In this document: positions 1 through 5,131 of the stretch, piece after piece
Layout: every line of letters begins with the position of its first letter
How positions within the stretch are numbered: position 1 is the first letter of the stretch
DNA from: Sulfurovum sp.
GTDB lineage: Bacteria > Campylobacterota > Campylobacteria > Campylobacterales > Sulfurovaceae
Length of the DNA stretch: 5,131 nucleotides
NCBI GenBank assembly: GCA_020719895.1
Contig: DYPM01000034.1
Coordinates: forward strand, 1-5,131
Direction: 5' to 3'
Translations under genes and position numbers: made by a program
Notes under the pieces: model-generated
What the model was told of the DNA's origin: nothing
Databases searched by the model: none
What the model saw: only the letters and a program-made list of their open reading frames with translations

Positions 1-9
1 ACTAATTTT

Positions 10-18
10 TGATATAAT
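10..18 (+). promoter_or_regulatory. Putative extended -10 promoter element for the PAS gene
   Basis: The sequence TGATATAAT is a perfect match to the extended -10 form TGNTATAAT. The -35 region would lie outside the window, so it cannot be judged. Transcription would start near position 25, giving a leader of about 120 nt before the PAS gene. In Campylobacterota the vegetative sigma factor is known to rely mostly on the -10 element, so a lone -10 is plausible. It could instead serve another transcript in an AT-rich region. Confidence 0.45.
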
Positions 19-82
19 TCAACAAAAATTTTAAACTATGGAGGGACTTAATTAAAAAATATGTTGTTTTATGAAAATTGTT

Positions 83-125
83 CTCTGCACAAAGGGTTTG
101 TGAAAGAGTTATTTTAATTATTTTT
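83..125 (+). terminator. Leader hairpin with T-rich tail (terminator or attenuator-like)
   Basis: CACAAA (88-93) pairs perfectly with TTTGTG (97-102) around a GGG loop. The stem continues below a small 1x2 internal loop with CTCT (83-86) pairing AGAG (105-108). The tract after it, to position 125, is almost all T and A with T-runs. This has the shape of an intrinsic terminator. It lies between the candidate promoter at 10-18 and the PAS start codon at 146, so it could end an upstream transcript or attenuate the PAS gene. The stem is AT-rich, so its strength is uncertain. Confidence 0.35.
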
Positions 126-145
126 GCTATTTAAGGAGACGAGAA

Positions 146-631
146 ATGTCGGAGATTGTCAATACATATACACATAAAGTGATAGACCGTGCACCAGTGA
201 TAGATGTGGAAGTTGAGTTTGATGGTGGAGTGATGATCACCGAAACTAATAGTTCAGGAATTATTATATTTGCCAATCGTAAATTTAGAGAGACTACAGG
301 ATATACAAGAGATGAGATTGTTGGCTCACCACACAATATCAACCGTCATCCTGATATGCCAAGAGGGGTTTTTAAAGGATTGTGGCAAACCATCAAAGAT
401 GGAAAAATATGGCATGGGTATGTTAAAAACAGACGCAAAGATGGAAAATTTTATTGGGTTTTGATGTTTATTAAACCAAAATACGACGCGGAAGGGAAAT
501 CGTGTGGCTATATTGCAGCAAGAAAAGTTGCTTCAAAAGAGGCTATTAAAGAGATGGAAGATTATTATAAAGCACTCAAAGATGATATTCATATTGATCA
601 TAAATTTTTTGCATGTAATGAGCTTATCTGA
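146..631 (+). CDS. Stand-alone PAS domain protein, Aer/CetB-like redox or energy-taxis sensor
   Basis: This is a 161-residue soluble protein made almost entirely of one PAS domain (about residues 25-130) plus a short charged helical tail (130-161). The core from the GYTRDEIVG segment through PHNINRHPDMP to the KNRRKDGKFYW segment closely resembles the FAD-binding PAS domain of E. coli Aer. Residues R67, H68, D70, W80, W89 and N95 sit at the same spacing as Aer R57, H58, D60, W70, W79 and N85, which are known or implicated in FAD binding and signalling. It has no membrane segment, HAMP, MCP, kinase or cyclase domain. That matches the family of short PAS proteins such as Campylobacter CetB, which signal through a separate membrane receptor (CetA). 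No such partner is in this window. The start at 146 is fixed by a strong AAGGAG site at 133-138, seven bases upstream. The PAS/FAD assignment is strong, while the role in energy taxis is inferred from family resemblance. Confidence 0.9.
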   Translation: MSEIVNTYTHKVIDRAPVIDVEVEFDGGVMITETNSSGIIIFANRKFRETTGYTRDEIVGSPHNINRHPDMPRGVFKGLWQTIKDGKIWHGYVKNRRKDGKFYWVLMFIKPKYDAEGKSCGYIAARKVASKEAIKEMEDYYKALKDDIHIDHKFFACNELI

Positions 632-637
632 GCAGAT

Positions 638-673
638 GAAATGATACCAAATTTATGAGTTAGATATCATTTC
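638..673. repeat. 9-bp inverted repeat downstream of the PAS gene
   Basis: GAAATGATA (638-646) is the exact reverse complement of TATCATTTC (665-673), with an 18-nt loop. It begins six bases after the PAS stop codon, where a transcript end would be expected. It is AT-rich and has no clean T-run after it, so it is at best a weak terminator. It could equally be a regulator site or chance. Confidence 0.3.
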
Positions 674-708
674 TACTTTAGAAATGCTGAAATAAACGGT
701 TTTGCACT

Positions 709-726
709 ATTACCATTTTGTTACCA
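709..726 (+). promoter_or_regulatory. Putative Pho box (two direct repeats, 11-bp period) upstream of phoD
   Basis: ATTACCA (709-715) and GTTACCA (720-726) are direct repeats of TTACCA spaced exactly 11 bp apart and separated by TTTT. The 7-4-7 layout is that of PhoB/PhoP-type binding sites, which are repeats with one helical turn of spacing. TTACCA differs by one base from the TTAACA units of Bacillus PhoP sites. The second unit ends eight bases before the candidate -10 hexamer, where an activator replacing the -35 would sit. The gene downstream is a phosphatase of the PhoD family, a typical phosphate-starvation gene. The repeat is seen directly, while regulator identity is inference. Confidence 0.4.
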
Positions 727-731
727 CTTTT

Positions 732-740
732 TGATATAGT
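732..740 (+). promoter_or_regulatory. Putative extended -10 promoter element for phoD
   Basis: TGATATAGT matches the extended -10 consensus TGNTATAAT with one difference and resembles the element at 10-18. No convincing TTGACA lies about 17 bases upstream. That position is occupied by the TTACCA direct repeats, consistent with an activated promoter. Transcription would begin near 747, giving a leader of about 26 nt that contains the ribosome binding site AAGGGA (762-767), five bases before the phoD start codon. Confidence 0.45.
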
Positions 741-772
741 TTGTCGCAAATTTAATTTTTTAAGGGATACGC

Positions 773-2563
773 ATGTTTACTATTTCAAGAAGAGACTTTT
801 TAAAGATTTCTGCGGCTGCTGCGTCTACGTTGCTTATTTCTACTGGAATCAGCGGCTGTACACCTGGTGATGATACTATTGATCCAATAGTCTATGATGT
901 CGATTTCAAACACGGAGTAGCAAGTGGAGATCCATTGAGTGATAAAGTGATCATTTGGACACGAATCACACATAATGACACCACTAAGACAAACGCACTT
1001 TCAGTTGATTTTGAAGTAGCGACTGACGAAAACTTTACTACGCTCGTACACAGTGGAACTTACACTGCAACTCAAGAAAGCGATTTTACTGTTAAAGTAG
1101 ATGCACAAAACCTTACAGCAGGGACAAAATACTACTATAGATTCAAATCCAATGGCAAAACATCTGCAACAGGTGTAGCAAAAACATTGCCTTCAAATCC
1201 GTCTCAAGTCAAAATGGCAGTCTTCTCATGCTCTAACTATCCAAATGGATTCTTTAACGCTTATACAGAAGCAGCAAAAATTGCAGACCTTGATGTGACA
1301 CTCCATCTTGGTGACTATATCTATGAGTATGGTACGTATGAAAATGATGATTTTGAAACCAAAAAACCTTCTTATGCAACAGAAAATGCAGTTGCGATGG
1401 GAAGAGCATTGCCAGAAAACAACAACACTGAGTGTATCGCACTTGAAGATTACAGAAGAAGATACGCACTTTATCATACAGATGCAGGCTCACAAGCGAT
1501 TCATGCATTATGCCCGATGATCGTAGTGTGGGACGACCATGAGATCGCTAATGATACCTATAAAGACGGTGCCAAAAACCATGACGCGACCGAAGGGGAT
1601 TTTACTACAAGAACAACTGTGGCACTTCAAGCGTATTTTGAGTGGCTTCCAATCCGACCTGTCTCTAACCAAAAAGAGATCTATAGAACATTTAATTTTG
1701 GCTCATTGGTATCACTTCACATGCTTGAGACAAGAATCTTCGGTAGAAATAAACAGTTGAGCTATTCAAACTATTATAATTCGAGTGGCAATTTCAATGC
1801 AACAGCTTTCACTACTGATTTGACTTCACCAACAAGAACCATGCTTGGAAGCAGTCAATTGGCATGGCTTCAAAATCAACTCGGTACCTCTACAGCAACA
1901 TGGCAAGTGCTTGGTCAGCAGGTGTTGATGGGAAAAATGAGCCTTCCAGCAGAGCTTTTGACACCAATCGGTATGCTTGAAAATCCAGCAGCGTATGGCA
2001 AAACAACAGAAGCACTTGTGACACAAATCAATACACTTATCAGTCAACTTACGACACTCAAAGTGACAAAACTCAGTGGTGGAACGTTGACTGCAGAAGA
2101 GGAAGCGAGACTCGCTACAGCACTTCCATACAATCTTGATGCGTGGGATGGTTACTATGTCGAAAGAGAAACAATCCTTGGAACATCTAAAGCGTATGGC
2201 AAAAACCTTGTCGTACTTGCAGGCGATACACACAACGGTTGGGCAAGTAATCTCAAAGATGTTGGTGGTAGTGTTGTAGGTGTAGAGTTTGCAACACCAT
2301 CGATAACATCTCCAGGTCTTGAGCAGTATGTTGGGTTGCCTGATGCGACTACATCTGCACAGTTTGAAGCGGCACTTCAGTTGTTAATCGATGATCTTGT
2401 GTATGCCAATACTTTCAATAGAGGATTTTTGACAGTGACATTTACAGCAGACAATGTAACTGCAGAGTGGACATACGTGAGTGCTTATAACAGCACGACA
2501 TATACTATTGATACTGCAAGAACCAAAACAATTACACACGCCAAAGGTTCGCAACTCGCCTAA
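773..2563 (+). CDS. phoD: PhoD-family alkaline phosphatase/phosphodiesterase, Tat-exported
   Basis: This 596-residue enzyme should hydrolyse phosphate mono- and diesters outside the cytoplasm, supplying phosphate from organic sources. The N-terminus carries SRRDFLK (residues 5-11), a near-ideal twin-arginine motif. An Ala/Leu/Ile-rich stretch follows, then ISGC (26-29), which could be a lipobox. A PhoD N-terminal beta domain spans about 44-140 (KHGVASGDP, IIWTR, YYYRF). The catalytic metallophosphatase domain spans about 147-570. It shows FSCSNYPNGFF with C153 (the family's Fe ligand cysteine), LHLGDYIYEY (D181, Y184), VVWDDHEIANDTY (D254, D255, H256) and LAGDTHNGW (D485, H487). These are the signature motifs of the Ca/Fe-dependent PhoD enzymes. 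Length is normal for the family and no key motif is missing. The gene has its own promoter candidate and a hairpin after its stop, so it is probably monocistronic. True substrates cannot be told from sequence, and some relatives are annotated as phospholipase D-like. Confidence 0.95.
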   Translation: MFTISRRDFLKISAAAASTLLISTGISGCTPGDDTIDPIVYDVDFKHGVASGDPLSDKVIIWTRITHNDTTKTNALSVDFEVATDENFTTLVHSGTYTATQESDFTVKVDAQNLTAGTKYYYRFKSNGKTSATGVAKTLPSNPSQVKMAVFSCSNYPNGFFNAYTEAAKIADLDVTLHLGDYIYEYGTYENDDFETKKPSYATENAVAMGRALPENNNTECIALEDYRRRYALYHTDAGSQAIHALCPMIVVWDDHEIANDTYKDGAKNHDATEGDFTTRTTVALQAYFEWLPIRPVSNQKEIYRTFNFGSLVSLHMLETRIFGRNKQLSYSNYYNSSGNFNATAFTTDLTSPTRTMLGSSQLAWLQNQLGTSTATWQVLGQQVLMGKMSLPAELLTPIGMLENPAAYGKTTEALVTQINTLISQLTTLKVTKLSGGTLTAEEEARLATALPYNLDAWDGYYVERETILGTSKAYGKNLVVLAGDTHNGWASNLKDVGGSVVGVEFATPSITSPGLEQYVGLPDATTSAQFEAALQLLIDDLVYANTFNRGFLTVTFTADNVTAEWTYVSAYNSTTYTIDTARTKTITHAKGSQLA

Positions 2564-2579
2564 TTGGTATCCAAAAATA

Positions 2580-2611
2580 TTTTATCGGGGTAGGGGAGAA
2601 CCTCGATAAAA
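2580..2611. terminator. Strong hairpin after phoD, possible bidirectional terminator
   Basis: Positions 2580-2590 and 2601-2611 form an 11-bp stem with one G-T wobble and a 10-nt loop (TAGGGGAGAA). It lies 17 bases after the phoD stop. Read on the plus strand, the T5 run (2620-2624) comes only after eight intervening bases, so the plus-strand terminator is imperfect. Read on the minus strand, the stem is followed directly by TATTTTTGG, a proper T-tail. It may therefore stop readthrough from the converging cyclase operon into phoD antisense as well as ending phoD. Confidence 0.6.
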
Positions 2612-2676
2612 ATGAACAATTTTTAAACAAAATTAACTTCAAAATCTTTTTTCATTGTAGGGCATCTCTAAAAACC

Positions 2677-2701
2677 GTCATACCAAACTTGATTCGGTAT
2701 C
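2677..2701 (+). repeat. REP-like hairpin unit 1 inside the palindromic element
   Basis: The unit begins GTCAT and ends GTATC. ATACC (2680-2684) pairs with GGTAT (2696-2700). Inside that are an A-C mismatch, two A-T pairs and a CTTGA loop (2688-2692). It shares outer bases, stem length and loop with the unit at 2721-2746 read on the other strand. GGTAT can also pair with ATACC at 2706-2710, giving an alternative fold. Confidence 0.55.
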
Positions 2702-2720
2702 TTATATACCCCAAATACGA

Positions 2721-2746
2721 GATTGCGGGTCAAGCCCGCAATGGAC
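2721..2746 (-). repeat. REP-like hairpin unit 2, opposite orientation
   Basis: ATTGCGGG (2722-2729) pairs perfectly with CCCGCAAT (2735-2742) around a 5-nt loop that reads CTTGA on the minus strand. Read on that strand the unit begins GTC, has one extra C, then AT, and ends AATC, so it is the same design as the unit at 2677-2701. Stem positions differ between the two by paired changes (A-T to T-A, C-G to G-C, A-T to G-C). It is the most GC-rich segment of the intergenic region. Confidence 0.6.
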
Positions 2747-2803
2747 AAGATGTGGTTTTTAGAGATGTCCTTAAATTTAACCATTCACTTTTTTTATTGT
2801 GAC

Positions 2804-4939
2804 TTATTTTGAGTACATTTTACGAATTGGTGTAAACTCTATTGATGGATGAAGAATAAACTCCTCGCAACGCTCAATATAGTGAGTATAGAGTTTGCTG
2901 GGAAACTCTTTTTGGAGTGATTGAAATTGCACTTTGGCTTCGATCACTTTGCCTTCTCGAAATAGCTTTAGAGTTTTGGAAAAGCGGTCAATCTCTTCTT
3001 GATGATAAGACTCTTTAGCATCCATCACTTCAAATATCTCTATCGCTTCGCTTTTTCCTTTGACCTCTACGATATCGATTGGACGGATTTTGTACTCTTT
3101 TTTGAGTTTTTCATAAGTGGCTTTTGAGATTAAGATATTTGCATCATAGTGGCGAGTGAGTCCTTCAAGACGTGATGCGAAATTGACATTGTCACCGATA
3201 ATCGTATAGTCCGAACGCCCTTCTGATCCCATATCGCCTGCTGTGACAATACCTGTATGAATACCAATACCAATACCAACAGAGAGATGATATTTGGGTG
3301 CAATCTGATGCTGATTGACCTCTTTTAAGCGTTGAAGTTGCTCAATAGCACTTTGTACAGCATGATCTGCATGGTTGGCTACTTCGACTGGTGCATTCCA
3401 ATACGCCATGATCGCATCACCGATAAATTTATCAATCGTACCGTAATGGGATACAATATTTTCCACCATCGGCGTCATATAGGCATTAAGCAGTGCGATC
3501 AATTGATTGGGAGAGCCAATTTTTTCAGAAATAGTCGTAAAGCCTTGAATATCAGAAAAAAAGATAGTGACTTCTACCTCTCGCGGTAAAACCAATTTTT
3601 CAGATTGGTGTTTGATAAGATAGTCCATCACGCCTATGGAGACTTTTTTGCCAAGAATTTGTCTGGTTTGTTCTTTTTGTTTATGAGAGATAAAATAGTC
3701 TACACCAATAGAAACAAACATTCCAAAAACAAAACTCACCAAAGGAAAGAGAAGATTCAACACCAAACCATAAGTAAAAAGAAGTGTATAAAAAATCGTA
3801 CTTAATGCGATTGATATTGTCGCAAAAAGAAACAGTGTCGCCCACGAAGGAGAGAAATGAAAAAGAAAAACAGTAATAAACATCACCAACCAAAGTGTCA
3901 TCAAATCATCGACTACACTATTTTGAGTACGATGCAAAAAATCTCCACTCAAAATATTATCAATCGCATTGGCGTGTACTTCTACTCCAGGAATATTGCT
4001 ATCAAAGGTCATAGATCTAAGATCATAAAGCCCAAGTGCTGATGTGCCAACCAAAACAAATTTATTTTGGAGTTGTGAAAGTGTCACATTTTCTTCAAGA
4101 ATATCAATCGCACTGATATATTCAAAGTGGCGTGCAGAACCTCTAAAATTGATAAATAACCGTCCTGAACTATCTACAGGCACTTGATACTCTCCAAATT
4201 GAAGCATGCCAGAATCAAGAGTTATAGGAATAAACTCCACTCTATTTGCACCACTATAAATACGTATCATCTCTAATACTAAAGAGCTATAAAGTACTCC
4301 ATCATACTCCATAATCAAACTAATATAACGAATCATTCCATTGTCATCAGGAATATTATTAAAAAAACCGCTAGAGTAGAGTGCATTTTGGAGAATTGGA
4401 ATATTTGCAGTGAGCGACTGAGGTTTGAGTATCGCATTGTTTTGAGGTGCTATAAAAACAGCAGGCAAAATAGGCGGTTCTTGTTGGCTACGTTTATCAA
4501 AGAAAAAAAGATATCCGCCTACAACAGGAGTAGTGAGAAATACTTGTGCCAATTGTGCATCATAATTGGGAAGCTCAACATTCAAAGATGGAAACTGTTT
4601 TTGTAAAAGATGAGGAGAAGTGCGATCAGGTTCGGCAAAAACAATATCCAAACCAATAATACCTGGATTATAAAGAGTGATTGACTGAAGTAGTTGGCTA
4701 ATAACATTACGACTCCATGGCCACTGTCCGATTTTTTGGATTGACCTTTCGTCAATATCGACAATCACCACTCTTTGACTCTGCTCTTTAGGGAGTTCCC
4801 CTCGCCACAAAAAGAGAAAATCACGCAGTTGGTTGTCAAGCGAAAAGACCTTTTGTGGTAAAAAAAGATATGCAACACTCAAAAAAAGTGCTATAAAAAA
4901 AGCAAAAAGAAGCTTGATAGCAACACGCTTCACTCGCAA
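2804..4939 (-). CDS. CHASE2-domain class III adenylate cyclase (membrane sensor)
   Basis: This 711-residue membrane protein should turn ATP into cAMP in response to an extracytoplasmic signal. A membrane segment (about 7-27) leads into a periplasmic CHASE2 domain (about 30-340; IVDIDERSIQKIGQWPWSR, GLDIVFAEPD, INFRGS, FVLVGTSA, PGVEVHANAIDNIL). Three membrane segments follow (about 345-415), then a linker and the cyclase domain (about 453-640). The catalytic set is complete: metal ligands D463 (FFSDIQGFT) and D508 (DKFIGDAIMAYWNAP), base-selecting K504 and T579, and transition-state N586 and R590 (VNFASR). The Lys/Thr pair is that of class IIIb adenylate cyclases, so ATP is preferred over GTP. 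The tail (about 648-695) resembles a TPR-like helical pair often found after such domains. The start is a TTG at 4939 inside the end of the upstream gene, and GTG at 4933 is an alternative. The ligand is unknown, and guanylate cyclase activity is unlikely given K504. Confidence 0.93.
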   Translation of the reverse strand: MRVKRVAIKLLFAFFIALFLSVAYLFLPQKVFSLDNQLRDFLFLWRGELPKEQSQRVVIVDIDERSIQKIGQWPWSRNVISQLLQSITLYNPGIIGLDIVFAEPDRTSPHLLQKQFPSLNVELPNYDAQLAQVFLTTPVVGGYLFFFDKRSQQEPPILPAVFIAPQNNAILKPQSLTANIPILQNALYSSGFFNNIPDDNGMIRYISLIMEYDGVLYSSLVLEMIRIYSGANRVEFIPITLDSGMLQFGEYQVPVDSSGRLFINFRGSARHFEYISAIDILEENVTLSQLQNKFVLVGTSALGLYDLRSMTFDSNIPGVEVHANAIDNILSGDFLHRTQNSVVDDLMTLWLVMFITVFLFHFSPSWATLFLFATISIALSTIFYTLLFTYGLVLNLLFPLVSFVFGMFVSIGVDYFISHKQKEQTRQILGKKVSIGVMDYLIKHQSEKLVLPREVEVTIFFSDIQGFTTISEKIGSPNQLIALLNAYMTPMVENIVSHYGTIDKFIGDAIMAYWNAPVEVANHADHAVQSAIEQLQRLKEVNQHQIAPKYHLSVGIGIGIHTGIVTAGDMGSEGRSDYTIIGDNVNFASRLEGLTRHYDANILISKATYEKLKKEYKIRPIDIVEVKGKSEAIEIFEVMDAKESYHQEEIDRFSKTLKLFREGKVIEAKVQFQSLQKEFPSKLYTHYIERCEEFILHPSIEFTPIRKMYSK

Positions 4940-4947
4940 GGCACTCC
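4930..4947 (-). promoter_or_regulatory. Overlapping stop/start and ribosome binding site of the cyclase gene
   Basis: GGAG at 4944-4947 (minus strand) is the only Shine-Dalgarno-like run here. It lies 4 bases before TTG (4939) and 10 bases before GTG (4933), so spacing does not settle the start. The GTG choice gives the classic GTGA four-base overlap with the TGA stop of the upstream gene, and the TTG choice gives a ten-base overlap. Either way the two genes are probably translationally coupled. The proteins differ by only two residues. Confidence 0.5.
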
Positions 4948-5131
4948 AGGAAGTGTGATAGGTTTGATAATTTGCTCTAAGATAGCATCTGTATTTTTAT
5001 TGGTGAGTAGAGTGTTGATATCTTTTGCGAATAGTTCATCGATTGGTACTATTTGCTCTTTTGTTTCAAAAAATTCATCCATAAAATCTTCTCCGAGCAT
5101 CTCATCTTTTATGTCATCTTCTTTTTTATTT
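4930..5131 (-). CDS. Unidentified acidic protein, C-terminal part (gene continues beyond the window)
   Basis: An open frame enters from the right edge and ends with TGA at 4930-4932, giving the last 66 residues. The visible part is strongly acidic at first (KKEDDIKDEMLGEDFMDEFF), then mixed (VPIDELFAKDINTLL), and ends in LPGVPCE. It has no recognisable domain, membrane segment or repeat. Two in-frame ATG codons (5100 and 5082) could be internal starts, but the frame is open beyond them to the window edge and no Shine-Dalgarno-like run stands just before them. The overlap with the cyclase start supports it being a real gene in the same operon. In other bacteria CHASE2 cyclases often sit beside FecR-domain or other envelope proteins, but nothing here proves that identity. 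Confidence 0.6.
   Translation of the reverse strand, partial: NKKEDDIKDEMLGEDFMDEFFETKEQIVPIDELFAKDINTLLTNKNTDAILEQIIKPITLPGVPCE

Larger units (their letters stand above)
2659..2771. repeat. 113-bp MITE-like palindromic element with 18-bp terminal inverted repeats
   Basis: The ends at 2659-2676 and 2754-2771 are inverted repeats of 18 bp that match except for one G-T wobble (core CATCTCTAAAAACC). They enclose 77 bp carrying two smaller hairpins and no reading frame. This is the build of a non-autonomous miniature inverted-repeat element or a REP-type cluster. No convincing target-site duplication is visible at the edges. The element lies between the converging phoD and cyclase genes, and its RNA could fold into a long hairpin in either direction. 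The family is not recognised from memory, and a copy count in the genome would decide mobility. Confidence 0.6.

Noticed and set aside
61..117. An 18-codon frame (ATG at 61, TAA at 115-117) overlapping the leader hairpin, resembling a leader peptide
   Set aside because: The only purine-rich run upstream (GAGGGA at 41-46) is 14 bases away, too far for a usual ribosome binding site, and the peptide has no run of a regulatory amino acid.
49..120. 9-bp inverted repeat TAATTAAAA (49-57) / TTTTAATTA (112-120) around the leader hairpin
   Set aside because: It is made only of A and T with a 54-nt gap in very AT-rich DNA, so it is easily chance.
111..131. Possible sigma-54 -12 element (TTTTTGCT) before the PAS gene
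   Set aside because: There is no GG at the required distance upstream for the -24 element.
1226..2233. Several overlapping open frames on both strands within phoD
   Set aside because: They are shadows of phoD: Cys/Phe/Ser-rich or Lys/Met-rich composition, no domains, no ribosome binding sites, and phoD is complete and intact.
2782..2803. Small inverted repeat TCAC...GTGA around a T-run just after the cyclase stop
   Set aside because: The stem is only four to five base pairs and has no T-tail on the minus strand, so it is too weak to call a terminator.
3332..4764. Open frames on both strands within the cyclase gene
   Set aside because: They lie in other frames of a well-supported gene and show low-complexity or hydrophobic shadow composition without recognisable motifs.

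Overview
The window is AT-rich DNA. Its gene content and protein style fit a free-living member of the Campylobacterota (a Sulfurimonas, Sulfurospirillum or Sulfuricurvum type of genome). The pointers are a stand-alone Aer/CetB-like PAS protein, extended -10 promoters of the form TGNTATAAT without a clear -35, and a CHASE2-type cyclase. The taxonomic placement is inference from these features, not a database match.

Layout. Positions 1-145 are a leader region with a near-perfect extended -10 element and a stable hairpin followed by a T-rich tract. Positions 146-631 (+) encode a 161-residue PAS protein that keeps the FAD-site residues of the aerotaxis receptor Aer but has no transmembrane, HAMP or signalling domain. 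Positions 632-772 are intergenic. They hold a 9-bp inverted repeat, a TTACCA direct repeat with an 11-bp period resembling a Pho box, and a second extended -10 element. Positions 773-2563 (+) encode a PhoD-family alkaline phosphatase/phosphodiesterase with a textbook twin-arginine signal and a possible lipobox. Positions 2564-2803 separate two converging genes. They hold a strong hairpin and a 113-bp element with 18-bp terminal inverted repeats that contains two oppositely oriented, covarying hairpin units. Positions 2804-4939 (-) encode a CHASE2-domain class III adenylate cyclase with all catalytic residues. Its start overlaps the end of an unidentified acidic protein gene (4930-5131, -) that runs off the window.

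How the genes relate. The two plus-strand genes each appear to have their own promoter. PhoD would act outside the cytoplasm to release phosphate from organic phosphates, and the direct repeat in front of it suggests phosphate-starvation control. The PAS protein probably senses redox or energy state through FAD and passes the signal to a partner encoded elsewhere. The cyclase probably senses a periplasmic signal through CHASE2 and makes cAMP, and it looks translationally coupled to its upstream neighbour. No single pathway joins the three. The most unusual pieces are the Pho-box-like repeat and the composite palindromic element between the converging genes. No stretch longer than 300 bases lacks a gene.
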